Shown here piece by piece: positions 26,063-34,789 of a DNA stretch of 64,000 nt. The stretch's first letter is position 1; every line of letters starts with the position of its first letter. Source of the stretch: Streptomyces sp. AP-93 (GTDB taxonomy: Bacteria; Actinomycetota; Actinomycetes; Streptomycetales; Streptomycetaceae); the NCBI RefSeq assembly GCF_022808175.1, contig NZ_JALGBX010000023.1, positions 101,792 to 165,791 of the forward strand. The letters are read 5' to 3'. A model generated the notes under the pieces. It was not told where the DNA came from and made no database searches. It saw only the letters and a list, made by a program, of their open reading frames with translations. Made by a program: the position numbers and the translations under genes.

Positions 26063-26078
26063 TCCATGGATTTATGGA
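26063..26078. promoter_or_regulatory. candidate operator and -10 for the ArsR-rhodanese regulator
   Basis: TCCAT (26063-26067) and ATGGA (26074-26078) form a short inverted repeat in an AT-rich patch that stands out from the surroundings; TACAAT at 26055-26060 looks like a -10 hexamer. The site overlaps the ribosome binding site of the regulator, so binding would give autorepression and could also block the divergent operon. Confidence 0.45.
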
Positions 26079-26085
26079 GGATGCC

Positions 26086-26751
26086 ATGGGAGACCCCACC
26101 CGCAAAGCCGCGCTGTTCGATGCCGTCGCCCGCACGGGCAAGGCCCTGTCCAACGGCAAGCGCCTGGAACTGCTAGACCTGCTCGCCCAGGGCGAGCGCA
26201 GCGTCGACGCCCTCGCCAAGACCGCGGGTCTCGGTCTGACCACCGCATCCGCGCATCTGCAGACCCTCAAGCAGGCCGGGCTCGTGGCCACCCGCCGCGA
26301 CGGGGTGCGCATCCACTACCGGCTCGCCGGCGAAGACGTCGCAGCCCTGTACGCGCTGCTGCAGCAGGTCAGCCGTACCCACCTCGCCACCACCTTGCAG
26401 GCCCGCAGCGCGTACCTCGGCCCCGAGGACACCGACCAGCTCACCCGCGAGGAACTCCTGGAGCGCGTGAAGTCGGGCACCGCCACCGTCATCGACGTCC
26501 GGCCCGCCGAGGAATACGACGCCGGCCACATCCCCGGGTCGCTGTCCATCCCCCTCGACCAGCTCGAGGCCCGCCTGGCCGAACTCCCGGACGACGCCGA
26601 GATCGTCGCTTATTGCCGCGGCACCAACTGCGTCCTGTCCCACGACGCGGTCCGCCTGCTGGCAGCCCACGGCCGCCAAGCCCTCCGGCTGGCCGACGGC
26701 ATGCTCGAATGGCGCCTGCACGACCTCCCCGTCGAGGCCGGTGCGGCCTAG
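26086..26751 (+). CDS. ArsR-family regulator fused to a rhodanese domain
   Basis: 221 residues. GGAGG lies 5 bases before this ATG, which is preferred over an ATG at 26074. Residues 1-95 are an ArsR winged helix (LSNGKRLELLDLLAQGERS, LGLTTASAHLQTLKQAGLV). Residues about 120-215 are a rhodanese domain (VIDVRPAEEYDAGHIPGSL) with the active loop AYCRGTNCVLS, which has two cysteines. Such fusions are likely persulfide sensors: sulfur transfer to the rhodanese Cys would alter DNA binding. It diverges from the MBL-rhodanese/MFS operon, its likely target. Confidence 0.9.
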   Translation: MGDPTRKAALFDAVARTGKALSNGKRLELLDLLAQGERSVDALAKTAGLGLTTASAHLQTLKQAGLVATRRDGVRIHYRLAGEDVAALYALLQQVSRTHLATTLQARSAYLGPEDTDQLTREELLERVKSGTATVIDVRPAEEYDAGHIPGSLSIPLDQLEARLAELPDDAEIVAYCRGTNCVLSHDAVRLLAAHGRQALRLADGMLEWRLHDLPVEAGAA

Positions 26752-26892
26752 CGGGTGCGTTTGTGGGTGATCCCCGCGTCGGTCAGTGTGCTGGCCCAGG
26801 TACGCGAGCAGGAGCCGTTGTCGGCCAGGACGCGCTGGACGGTGACCCGGGCCTGGCCGAAGAAGTTCTGCGCCCGGGTCCAGAACGCGGCT
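26752..26892 (-). mobile_element. remnant of an IS481-type transposase
   Basis: Read leftward this translates to AFWTRAQNFFGQARVTVQRV, then LADNGSCSRTWASTLTDAGI and THKRTR, the region around the second catalytic Asp of IS481/IS3-type DDE transposases. It begins one base after the ArsR-rhodanese stop codon and is about 47 codons long, without ends or start. Confidence 0.75.
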
Positions 26893-26894
26893 CA

Positions 26895-26978
26895 CGGATC
26901 CTCACCAAACTGGAACTCAACAACCGCGTCCAGATCGCCCTGCTCGTCCACGACGCCGGAAGCGAGACGGGGGCGTAG
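26895..26978 (+). pseudogene. C-terminal scrap of a LuxR/NarL response regulator
   Basis: The last 27 codons of a + strand frame read RILTKLELNNRVQIALLVHD, then AGSETGA and a stop. This is the recognition helix and end of a NarL-type response regulator. It directly abuts the IS481 remnant, so it probably was cut by transposition or recombination there. Confidence 0.65.
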
Positions 26979-27023
26979 CCCGGCTCCGTCCGCATCGGCG
27001 GTCAGCCGTGGCGCGGAGTCGGC

Positions 27024-28097
27024 TCAGTCGTCCCGAGGGGAATCCGAGTGTCCGCCGAGCGGGTAGGGGCGTGCGGTGCCGTGGACGCGGAGGGTGACCT
27101 CGTCGCCGACGGCGGGTGGGGCCGCGGTCGGGTCGAAGATCCGGGCGGCCATGGACGTGCCGTCGGCCAGGCGCAGGGCGAGCACCGCGTCGTGGCCGTA
27201 GAAGTCGCGCCGTACGACGGTCGCGGCGACCGCACCCGCAGCCCCGGGCGGGGCCAGGGTGATCTGCTCGGGTCGCAGGAGCACGCACAGCGGGCCGGGC
27301 GGCAGCGCGCCTTCGGAGTGCACGACCGGGAGGGCGCCGAGCGGGGTACGGGCCCGTCCGCCGTCCAGTACGGCGGGCAGCCAGACCGCGTCGCCGACGA
27401 AGGAGGCCACCCACGGGCTGGCCGGTACGTGATAGAGGAGTTCGGGCGGTCCGCTCTGGACGATCCGGCCGTCTCGCATGACCGCGACCTCGTCGGCCAT
27501 GGAAAGGGCCTCCGCCTGGTCGTGGGTGACCAGGACGGCGGTGGCACCGTCGGCGCGCAGGGCCTGCCAGACGTCCTGGCGCAGTTCGGCCCGCAGGGCT
27601 GCGTCGAGTGCGTTGAACGGCTCGTCGAGCAGCACGACCGGTGGCCGGGGCGCGAGAGCGCGGGCGACCGCGACGCGCTGCTGCTGGCCGCCGGAGAGGT
27701 CGTGCGGCATCCGGTCCTGGAAGCCGGACAGGCCCACCAGGTCCAGCACGGCGGCCGCCCGGCCGGCCCGGCGGGCTGCCCGGTCCAGTCCGTAGGCGAC
27801 GTTGCCGAGGACGGACAGGTGCGGGAAGAGCGCGCCCTCCTGGGGGACCACCGCGATCCGCCGCCGCTCGGGCGGCACCGAGGTGTCGGCGGTGGCGACA
27901 CGGTGGCCGTCGACTCGGATCTCGCCCTCGTCCGGCGTCTCGAAGCCTGCGATGCAGCGCAGCAGCGTGGTCTTGCCCGAGCCGGAGGGACCGAGTACTG
28001 CCATCAGCGCGCCGGAGCGGACGGTGAGGTTCACACCAGCCAGGGCCTGGACGCGGCCGTAGGCCTTGCGGACGTCGGTGATACGCAGTTCCGCCAT
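27024..28097 (-). CDS. Fe(III) ABC transporter ATP-binding protein (FbpC-like)
   Basis: 357 residues. Walker A is GPSGSGKTTLL (about 35-45), the signature LSGGQQQRVAVARAL, Walker B VVLLDEPFNALD, then the H-loop VTHDQ. A C-terminal regulatory (TOBE-like) domain covers about 240-357. The length and domain order match FbpC/FutC ATPases of periplasmic-binding-protein-dependent iron importers. It is the last gene of a three-gene operon and starts one base before the permease stop ends. Confidence 0.85.
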   Translation of the reverse strand: MAELRITDVRKAYGRVQALAGVNLTVRSGALMAVLGPSGSGKTTLLRCIAGFETPDEGEIRVDGHRVATADTSVPPERRRIAVVPQEGALFPHLSVLGNVAYGLDRAARRAGRAAAVLDLVGLSGFQDRMPHDLSGGQQQRVAVARALAPRPPVVLLDEPFNALDAALRAELRQDVWQALRADGATAVLVTHDQAEALSMADEVAVMRDGRIVQSGPPELLYHVPASPWVASFVGDAVWLPAVLDGGRARTPLGALPVVHSEGALPPGPLCVLLRPEQITLAPPGAAGAVAATVVRRDFYGHDAVLALRLADGTSMAARIFDPTAAPPAVGDEVTLRVHGTARPYPLGGHSDSPRDD

Positions 28098-28098
28098 G

Positions 28099-29664
28099 TC
28101 AGCCCCCTCCCCGGGTGAGTACTCCGGTGCGCGCCGACAGCCACCAGGTGGGCACGGCAGCGATGAGCACCAGCAGGGCGGCGTAGGGAGCCGCGGCGGC
28201 GTACGCGGCGACCGAGGTGTGCGTCCACAGGCCGGTGGCGAGGGTGTCCAGTCCGGTGGGGCGCAGCAGCAGGGTGGCGGGCAGCTCCTTCATACAGGTG
28301 AGGAAGACCAGGGCGGCGCCGGCGCCGATGCCTGGTGCGGCCAGGGGGACGGTCACCGTGCGCAGTACGTGGGCCCGCCCGCGGCCGAGGGAGCGGGCGA
28401 CCTCTTCCAGGCCGGGTGGCGCCTGCGCTACGGCGGCGCCGACGGCCGCGACGGCGAGGGGCAGGAAGAGCGCTGCGTACGCCAGGGCGAGCAACCATAC
28501 GGTCTGGTAGAGCGGGTAGGCCACGTTGATGCCGAAGAACACCAGGGAAAGGCCGATGACCAGGCCGGGCAGCGCGTGCGAGAGATAGGCGAGGCGGTCC
28601 AGGCCGACGGCGAGCGGGCCCGGTACGCGGGCGGAGAGCAGCCCCACCGGCAGGGCGAGCATCATGGTCAGGCCCGTGCCGAGCAGGGCCACTCCCAGTG
28701 AGTTGCGTGCCGCGAGGGCGAGTTCGGCGAGCGAGCCGGGCCGCGAGACGCCCTCGACGGACCACCGGAGCAGGGCGGCCGCGGGCACGCCGAGGGCCGC
28801 CGCGATCACGCCGGTGAGGCCGATTGCGGCCGGCCACCGCAGCGGGCCCAGGCGCAGGCGTGCCGACGGGCGGGGAGCGCCCCCACCGAGCCGGGCGTAG
28901 CGGGCCCCGCGCCGCCGGGTGAGCTGCTCGGCCAGCAGCAGGAACGCGGTGAGGGCGACGAGGACCGTGGCGAGCACGAGCGCACCGGTGCGGTCGAAGC
29001 CGAGGTTGATCGCGGTGAAGATGGCCCGGGTGAAGACGTCGACTCGGACGATGGAGACGGCGCCGAAGTCGGAGAGTACGTAAAGGGCGACGAGCAGCGC
29101 CCCCGCTCCCACCGCCGGGCGTACCTGGCGCAGTGTCACGGCGCCGGCCGTGCGCCACGGGCCGCGCCCGAGCGACCGCGACACCTCCTCCTGTGCCGGG
29201 TCCACCCCGGTCAGCGCGGCCGCGACGGGCAGGTAGACGTACGGGTACGAGACCAGCGTGAGGACGAGTGCGGCGGCCCAGAAGCCCTCGAAGCCCCGGG
29301 CGGTGGAGACCCAGGCGAAGGCCGCCACGTAACTGGGGACGGCGAGCGGCAGCGCAGCCAGCACCCCGAACAGCCGCCGCGCCGGTACGTCGGTACGCGT
29401 GACGAGGAAGGCCGCGGCCACGCCCAGCACGGTGCACGCCACGGTGACGACGGCCGCCAGCGCCATGCTCCGGACGGCCAGTGCCGCGGTGCGCGCCGTG
29501 AACAGCTCGTCGGTGATCCGGTCCCAGCCTGCCTCGCCGACCCGTACGCCCAGGTAGGCCAGCGGAATGAAGGCGACCCCCACGGCCAGCGTCGCGGCGG
29601 CCGCCAGCGTCGGACGCGGCACCAGCCGCCGCACCCGGCGTGGGGTGAGGGCCGACGACGACAC
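28099..29664 (-). CDS. Fe(III) ABC transporter permease, fused double-domain (FbpB-like)
   Basis: 521 residues with about twelve membrane segments in two homologous halves. Each half has a copy of the ATPase-contacting loop: EEVSRSLGRGPWRTAGAVTL in the first and EEVARSLGRGRAHVLRTVTV in the second. Fused permeases of this kind are normal in FbpB/FutB iron importers. The GTG start lies 2 bases after the stop of the binding-protein gene; no strong ribosome binding site is seen, so it is probably coupled. Confidence 0.85.
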   Translation of the reverse strand: MSSSALTPRRVRRLVPRPTLAAAATLAVGVAFIPLAYLGVRVGEAGWDRITDELFTARTAALAVRSMALAAVVTVACTVLGVAAAFLVTRTDVPARRLFGVLAALPLAVPSYVAAFAWVSTARGFEGFWAAALVLTLVSYPYVYLPVAAALTGVDPAQEEVSRSLGRGPWRTAGAVTLRQVRPAVGAGALLVALYVLSDFGAVSIVRVDVFTRAIFTAINLGFDRTGALVLATVLVALTAFLLLAEQLTRRRGARYARLGGGAPRPSARLRLGPLRWPAAIGLTGVIAAALGVPAAALLRWSVEGVSRPGSLAELALAARNSLGVALLGTGLTMMLALPVGLLSARVPGPLAVGLDRLAYLSHALPGLVIGLSLVFFGINVAYPLYQTVWLLALAYAALFLPLAVAAVGAAVAQAPPGLEEVARSLGRGRAHVLRTVTVPLAAPGIGAGAALVFLTCMKELPATLLLRPTGLDTLATGLWTHTSVAAYAAAAPYAALLVLIAAVPTWWLSARTGVLTRGGG

Positions 29665-29666
29665 GC

Positions 29667-30728
29667 TCAGACCAGCCCCGATTCCTTGATCATCTTGACC
29701 GTGGTCTCCAGGTCGGCCAGGTCGCCCAGGTCGACGTCCGGCGCGTTGAGCGAGGACAGCTTCGGCAGGCCGGGCGCGCTGTCGACGCCGGCCGCCAACG
29801 GGTACTCGTACGTCTCCTCGGCGAAGTAGGTCTGCGCCTCGCGGCCGAGCAGGTAGTCGACGAAGGCCCGCACGTCCGGATCCCCCGCGGACTTGTCGAG
29901 CACGCCGACGCCGGAGACATTGACGAGAGAGCCGATGTCTCCGTCCGGGAAGAAGTGGTTCTTCGCCTTCAGGGCGGCGACGGCGGTGCCCTTCTCCTTG
30001 GCCAGCTCGTAGACGTAGTAGTGGTTGACCAGTCCGGTGGCGAGCCTGCCGGCGTCGACGTCGGCGACGATGGGCGCGTTGCCCTCCCTGATCTGCGCGT
30101 CGTTGGCCTTCAGCCCGGCGAGGAACTGCTCGGTCTTCTCCTCGCCGTGCTCCACGCGCATCGCGGTGATGAAGGCCTGGAACGAGCCGTTGGTCGGCGC
30201 GACGCCGACCTTTCCCTTCCACTGGGGTTCGGTCAGCTCGAAGACCGACTTCGGCAGCGAGGCCGCGGGCACCTGGTCGGTGTTGTAGACCAGTACGCGC
30301 GAGCGCCCCGTGACCCCCACCCACTCGCCGCCTTTCGCCCGGTATTCCGCCGGCACCTTCTCCAGCACCTCGGCCGACAGCGGGGTGAACAGCCCTTTGT
30401 CCGTCACCGCCCCCAGGGCTCCGGCATCCTGGGCGAGGAAGACATCCGCCGGGCTCCGCTCCCCCTCCTCCACCAGCTGGGCCGCCATCTGGGCGGTATC
30501 GCCGTACCGGGCCTCGACAGTGACCCCGGTGGCCTTCCGGAAGTCCTCCAGCACCGGCTTGACCAGCGATTCACTCCGGCCGCTGTACACGGTGATCTTC
30601 TTGTCGGGCCCCGCGGTGGGGCCGGCTTCCGCCTGCTCGCCCTCTGCCGAGCCGCACGCTGTGACCCCGAGGGCCAGCAGGCCTCCGAGAGCCGCGGCAA
30701 GGACGCGCCGCATTCCGGGGGTACGCAC
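29667..30728 (-). CDS. Fe(III) ABC transporter substrate-binding lipoprotein (FbpA/FutA-like)
   Basis: 353 residues from a GTG with GGAGGAG upstream. The signal peptide ends in a lipobox (LGVTAC at about residues 20-25). The mature protein starts ITVYSGRSESLVKPVLEDF, typical of ferric-binding proteins, and has a Tyr pair later (VNHYYVYEL) that would coordinate Fe(III). An iron box lies about 57 bases upstream, so the operon should be expressed when iron is scarce. Confidence 0.9.
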   Translation of the reverse strand: MRTPGMRRVLAAALGGLLALGVTACGSAEGEQAEAGPTAGPDKKITVYSGRSESLVKPVLEDFRKATGVTVEARYGDTAQMAAQLVEEGERSPADVFLAQDAGALGAVTDKGLFTPLSAEVLEKVPAEYRAKGGEWVGVTGRSRVLVYNTDQVPAASLPKSVFELTEPQWKGKVGVAPTNGSFQAFITAMRVEHGEEKTEQFLAGLKANDAQIREGNAPIVADVDAGRLATGLVNHYYVYELAKEKGTAVAALKAKNHFFPDGDIGSLVNVSGVGVLDKSAGDPDVRAFVDYLLGREAQTYFAEETYEYPLAAGVDSAPGLPKLSSLNAPDVDLGDLADLETTVKMIKESGLV

Positions 30729-30784
30729 GATCCCACTCCTCCGCTGCCGAACCGACCGGCTACAGGTTGGGCATATCACCCATA

Positions 30785-30803
30785 TTAGGACAGCCTAGCC
30801 TTA
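30785..30803. promoter_or_regulatory. DmdR/DtxR-like iron box upstream of the Fe(III) transporter
   Basis: TTAGGACAGCCTAGCCTTA matches 14 of 19 positions of the Streptomyces iron box TTAGGTTAGGCTAACCTAA, with both outer half-sites present. It sits 57 bases before the binding-protein start; Fe-loaded DmdR1 would repress from here. Confidence 0.75.
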
Positions 30804-30858
30804 GGCTCAGGGGAGGGTCGGATGCGCGCGGCGCGCGGATGAATCCGCGAAAGGCGGG

Positions 30859-31338
30859 TCAGCCTTCGGGCTGGCTGATCAACTGCGCGATGTAGAGGGG
30901 CTCACCCAGCTTTTGGACGAGCTCCAGCTGTGCGTCAAGGTAGTCGATGTGGTGCTCCTCGTCGGCGAGGATCGATTCGAAGAGGTTCGCCGAGGTCACG
31001 TCGCCTTTGGCGCGCATGATCTCGATGCCGCGCCTGAGCCGGTCGATCGCCTCGACCTCGACCTCTCGGTCCACCTGGAACATCTCCGTGACCGTCTGCC
31101 CCACCCGCACATGGAAGAGCCGCTGATAGTTGGGCAGGCCGTCGAGGTAGAGGATGCGGTCGGTCAGGGATTCCGCATGGTTCATCTCGTCGAACGACTC
31201 GTGCCGCGTATACGCCGCGAGCTTCGTCCAGCCGAAGCTCTCCTGCATCTTGGAGTGGAGGAAGTACTGGTTGATCGCGGTCAGCTCCGCGGTCAACTGC
31301 TCATTGAGGAACTCGAGGACCTCGGGGTCGCCCTGCAT
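30859..31338 (-). CDS. bfr: bacterioferritin
   Basis: 159 residues, the family's standard length. Ferroxidase ligands are visible in the helix patterns LNEQLTAELTAINQYFLHS, FDEMNHAESLTDRILYLDG and SILADEEHHIDYL. Met in DEMNHAE is at the position of the heme-ligating Met52 of E. coli Bfr, so this is a heme-type bacterioferritin. It stores iron as a mineral core in a 24-subunit shell. The ATG follows GAGGTGTC. It lies between two iron-uptake operons and 131 bases from the Fe(III) transporter start; no bacterioferritin-associated ferredoxin gene is adjacent. Confidence 0.95.
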   Translation of the reverse strand: MQGDPEVLEFLNEQLTAELTAINQYFLHSKMQESFGWTKLAAYTRHESFDEMNHAESLTDRILYLDGLPNYQRLFHVRVGQTVTEMFQVDREVEVEAIDRLRRGIEIMRAKGDVTSANLFESILADEEHHIDYLDAQLELVQKLGEPLYIAQLISQPEG

Positions 31339-31608
31339 GACACCTCGCCCTTCCGAAGAGGCCGACTCCCCGCCCCGCACTCGCATCGGCCCAGGACTCT
31401 ACGGCCACCCCTCATTCGACGATAACCCCCGTCCGCTCAAGACGCCCCATGCCCCGTACCTGCCGGTATCCAGGTCGGGGGGGCGCCACGCGGAGCGTCG
31501 TCCGCCCCACACACCGACGGACGAGCCTCCCCATCGCTCGCTTGGTGGTCGCCTCCCCGTGAAAATCCCCTCACACGAAGAGTGGAGCACTCGTCACCCT
31601 CGGGGTCC

Positions 31609-32454
31609 TCAGGCGATCTCGGTACGACGGCCGCCCCTCGGGATGACGAGAGGCGTACCGGCGACCGGGCATTCGATGACCGCGGCCTCGAGGCCGAAGA
31701 CCTCGCGGACCAGGTCCGGTGCGACGATCTCGGATGGCGGACCGGCCGCGATCACCCGGCCCTCGCGCATGGCGATGAGGTGGCCGGCGTAGCGGCAGGC
31801 GAGGTTGAGCTCGTGCAGGACCATCACCACGGTGCGGCCCTCGGTGCGGTTGAGGTCCGCGACGAGTTCGAGGACGTCGACCTGGTGGGCGAGGTCGAGG
31901 TAGGTCGTGGGCTCGTCCAGCAGCAGGACCGGCGTGTGCTGGGCCAGCGCCATGGCGATCCACACGCGCTGGCGCTGGCCGCCCGATAGTTCGTCGATGG
32001 ATCGGGTCGCCAGCTCCGCCGAGCCCGTCGCCGCCAGCGCGGCGTCCACCGCGGCCTCGTCGGAGGAGGACCATTGGCGCCACCACCGCTGGTGCGGGGT
32101 GCGGCCGCGGGCCACGAGGTCCCGTACGGAGATGCCGTCGGGCGCGCTGGGGGTCTGCGGGAGCAGGGCGAGCCGCAGGGCGAACTCCCGTGCGGACAGG
32201 CTCGCGATGTCCTCGCCGTCCAGGTGGACGGCGCCGCCGGCCGGCTTCAGCAGCCGGGCCAGGGCCCGCAGGGCGGTGGACTTTCCGCAGGCGTTGGGGC
32301 CGACCAGCGCGGTCACCTTCCCGGCCGGGATGTCGAGCTCGAGGTCCTCGGAGACGATGCGGTCGCCGTAGCCCAGGCGCAGCCCGGAGGCGTGGAGTGC
32401 GGTGGGCGAGATGCCGGTCGGCTGGGACTGGGTCTCGGTCAGCGGGGCGGTCAT
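31609..32454 (-). CDS. siderophore ABC transporter ATP-binding protein (FecE-like)
   Basis: 281 residues. Walker A is GPNACGKSTALRAL, the signature LSGGQRQRVWIAMALAQ, Walker B VLLLDEPTTYLD with the H-loop VLHELNL. These details are typical of FecE/FepC ATPases for Fe-siderophore import. It is the last gene of a three-gene operon transcribed leftward and starts one base before the end of the preceding permease gene. Confidence 0.9.
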   Translation of the reverse strand: MTAPLTETQSQPTGISPTALHASGLRLGYGDRIVSEDLELDIPAGKVTALVGPNACGKSTALRALARLLKPAGGAVHLDGEDIASLSAREFALRLALLPQTPSAPDGISVRDLVARGRTPHQRWWRQWSSSDEAAVDAALAATGSAELATRSIDELSGGQRQRVWIAMALAQHTPVLLLDEPTTYLDLAHQVDVLELVADLNRTEGRTVVMVLHELNLACRYAGHLIAMREGRVIAAGPPSEIVAPDLVREVFGLEAAVIECPVAGTPLVIPRGGRRTEIA

Positions 32455-32455
32455 G

Positions 32456-33583
32456 TCAGCCTCCCTTTCCGGCCCGGTTGGTACGGGCGAGGAGTAGCAG
32501 CAGGTACGGGGCGCCCACGGCGCCGGTGAGCACGCCGACGGGCAGTTCGGTCGGGGCCAGGACGACGCGCGCGGCCAGGTCGGCGATGACGAGCAGAACC
32601 GCTCCGGTCAGCGCGCTGGTGACCAGCGGGATGCCGGCGGTGCCGGCGATCCGCCGCGCGACCTGCGGGGCGCCCAGGGCGATGAAGGCGATCGGACCGG
32701 CCGCGGAGGTCGCCAGCGCGGTGAGGCAGGTGGCGAGGACCAGCAGGGCGATCCGGGCGTGCCGCAGCGGGATGCCGAGGCCGCGCGCGGTGTCGTCGTC
32801 GTACTGGAGCAGCTGGTACGGGCGTGCGAGCGCCAGGGTCAGCGGCAGGAGCACCGCCAGCGCCAGTCCGGCCCACTGGACGTGTTCGTAGCCGCGCCCG
32901 TTGAGGCTGCCGGTCAGCCACACCATGGCGCGGGAGGCCTGGTCGATGTCGGCGCGGGCCAGCATCCAGCGGGTCAGCGCGATCAGCGCGCCGTTCGCGG
33001 CGAGGCCGACGAGGACGAAGCGGTAGCCGGTGATGGTGCCGTCCCGGTAGGCCAGCAGGTAGATGGCGACCGAGGTCAGCAGGGCTCCGGCGAGGGCCCC
33101 GAACGGTACGGCCGCGAAGGTACCGGCGCCCGCCGCGGTGACCCCGCCTATGAGGATGGCGCACACCGCGCCGGCCCCGGAGCCGGCCGCGATGCCGATC
33201 AGGTCCGGGCTGGCGAGCGGGTTGCGGGTGACGGCCTGGAACACGGCGCCGGCCAGCCCGAACGCGGCCCCCACCAGCAGTGCGGTCAGGGCGCGCGGCA
33301 GCCGGAGCTGGTGGACGATCAGGTCGGCCGCCCCGGAGCCGGTGCCCAGCACGGAGCCCAGTACGTCGCCGACCGGGATCGCGAACGTCCCCAGTGAGAC
33401 GGAGGCGACCAGGCCCGCGAACCCGGTCAGGACGAGGACGAGCACCGAGAGCGCGACCCGGGGGCGCACGGCGGCGCCGACCGGCCCGGCTTCGATCCTC
33501 AGGCGCCGGTCGGCCTTCTGACGGCCCATCGTGTTCGTCGTGTTCGTCGTGTTCGTCGTGCTCATCGTGTTCGTCGTGCTCAT
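32456..33583 (-). CDS. siderophore ABC transporter permease (FecCD family)
   Basis: 375 residues with about nine to ten membrane segments and the FecCD patterns LRLPRALTALLVGAAFGLAG, VTRNPLASPDLIGI and AGPIAFIALGAPQVARRI, the last contacting the ATPase. The N-terminus has an unusual Ser/Thr/Asn repeat encoded by 9-base units; a downstream ATG (MGRQKADRR) would remove it. From the first ATG it overlaps the other permease by 4 bases (ATGA). Confidence 0.9.
   Translation of the reverse strand: MSTTNTMSTTNTTNTTNTMGRQKADRRLRIEAGPVGAAVRPRVALSVLVLVLTGFAGLVASVSLGTFAIPVGDVLGSVLGTGSGAADLIVHQLRLPRALTALLVGAAFGLAGAVFQAVTRNPLASPDLIGIAAGSGAGAVCAILIGGVTAAGAGTFAAVPFGALAGALLTSVAIYLLAYRDGTITGYRFVLVGLAANGALIALTRWMLARADIDQASRAMVWLTGSLNGRGYEHVQWAGLALAVLLPLTLALARPYQLLQYDDDTARGLGIPLRHARIALLVLATCLTALATSAAGPIAFIALGAPQVARRIAGTAGIPLVTSALTGAVLLVIADLAARVVLAPTELPVGVLTGAVGAPYLLLLLARTNRAGKGG
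33533..33583 (-). repeat. 9-base tandem repeat at the permease start
   Basis: Several copies of a unit like CGTGTTCGT (+ strand) encode MSTTNTMSTTNTTNTTNTM at the N-terminus. Copy number may vary without breaking the frame, and repeated ATG codons give alternative starts. Confidence 0.8.
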
Positions 33584-34650
33584 CGGGTGTGCTCCTTGAG
33601 CTTGCCGCGCTTGACCAGCAGCGCCAGGAACGGCGCCCCGAGCAGCGCGGTCACCACGCCGGCCTCCAGTTCGCCGGGTCGGGCCACCATCCGGCCCACC
33701 ACGTCGGCAGCGAGCATCAGCGAGGCCCCGCCCAGCGCCGAACACGGCACCAGCCAGCGGGCGTCGGGCCCGGTGAAGGCCCGTACGACGTGCGGGACGA
33801 CCAGGCCGAGGAAGGTCACGGGACCGGCCGCGGCGACGGCCGCTCCGGTCAGCAGGACCACCGCCAGCGCGCCCAGGGCCCGGGTGGACTTGACCGGGGT
33901 GCCGAGCGAGCTGGCCAGGTCGTCGCCGAGAGCGAGGGCGTTGAACCGGCCGCTCAGTCCGAGAGCGAGGCCGAGTCCGACGACGATGAACGGGAGCAGT
34001 TCCATGCCCAGTTGCGCGTCCCGGCCGGCCAGCGAGCCCACCGCCCAGAAGCGGTACTGGTCCAGGGTGCTCACGTCGAGCAGGATCAGGGTATTGGTGC
34101 CCGCGTCGAGCAGTACGGTCACGGCCGCGCCGGCCAGGGCGAGTTTGGCGGGGGTGGCGCCGCCGTAGCCCCTGCCGCCGACGGCGTAGGCGATGAGACC
34201 GGCCAACGCCCCGCCGAGGAAGGCGAACCAGATGTACTGGTACGAACTCGTCAGCCCCAGCATTCCGATGCTCGCGGCCACCGCGAACGAGCCGCCCGCA
34301 CTGATGCCGATCAGGCCGGGGTCGCCGAGCGGATTGCGGGTGATGTCCTGGGCCACCGCACCCGCGGCGCCCAGCGCGAGCCCGACCAGCAGCCCCAGGA
34401 CTGTGCGGGGCATGCGCAGTTCACGGACCACCACGGCGTCGCCGGCGTCGCTCCCGGCCATCGCGGCCAGGACGTCGGAGAGCGGTACGGCTTTGGTGCC
34501 GATCGCGAGGGAGGCACAGACCATGGCGGCCACGGTGGCGAGCAGCGCCGCGAGCACCAGGGTTCGGGAGAGAACTCGCCGGGGTGGCGGAGCGGTTGGG
34601 GCGGGGGCCGCGGCGGCGTCCGCGGTGACGGGCTTCAGGTACACCCACAC
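33580..34650 (-). CDS. siderophore ABC transporter permease (FecCD family)
   Basis: 356 residues from a GTG (a second GTG lies at 34644). Family patterns are LRMPRTVLGLLVGLALGAAG, ITRNPLGDPGLIGISAGG and AGPVTFLGLVVPHVVRAF. It forms a heterodimer with the next permease. An iron box overlaps the start codon region, which leaves little or no 5' leader and suggests a leaderless transcript or a start slightly downstream. It diverges from the cognate binding-protein gene. Confidence 0.88.
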   Translation of the reverse strand: MWVYLKPVTADAAAAPAPTAPPPRRVLSRTLVLAALLATVAAMVCASLAIGTKAVPLSDVLAAMAGSDAGDAVVVRELRMPRTVLGLLVGLALGAAGAVAQDITRNPLGDPGLIGISAGGSFAVAASIGMLGLTSSYQYIWFAFLGGALAGLIAYAVGGRGYGGATPAKLALAGAAVTVLLDAGTNTLILLDVSTLDQYRFWAVGSLAGRDAQLGMELLPFIVVGLGLALGLSGRFNALALGDDLASSLGTPVKSTRALGALAVVLLTGAAVAAAGPVTFLGLVVPHVVRAFTGPDARWLVPCSALGGASLMLAADVVGRMVARPGELEAGVVTALLGAPFLALLVKRGKLKEHTR

Positions 34651-34668
34651 AAGGTAAGGGATGCCTAA
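34650..34668. promoter_or_regulatory. weaker iron box at the permease start
   Basis: CAAGGTAAGGGATGCCTAA matches about 12 of 19 positions of the Streptomyces iron box. It touches the GTG of the permease gene and lies within the promoter region of the divergent transporter genes. Confidence 0.55.
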
Positions 34669-34737
34669 CCGAACCCGCTCTGCACCCCCCGCCTGGATTT
34701 GGCCACGAAGAGCAGCTACTCTTCACCACGCATTTAC

Positions 34738-34756
34738 TCAGGCAAGCCTTACCTAA
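34738..34756. promoter_or_regulatory. iron box upstream of the siderophore-binding protein gene
   Basis: TCAGGCAAGCCTTACCTAA matches 14 of 19 positions of the iron box and ends 33 bases before the ATG of the binding-protein gene. AGAATACTGTTTCCC just downstream is AT-rich and could include the -10. Confidence 0.75.
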
Positions 34757-34789
34757 GAATACTGTTTCCCTCTGTAGAACTGAGAACTG

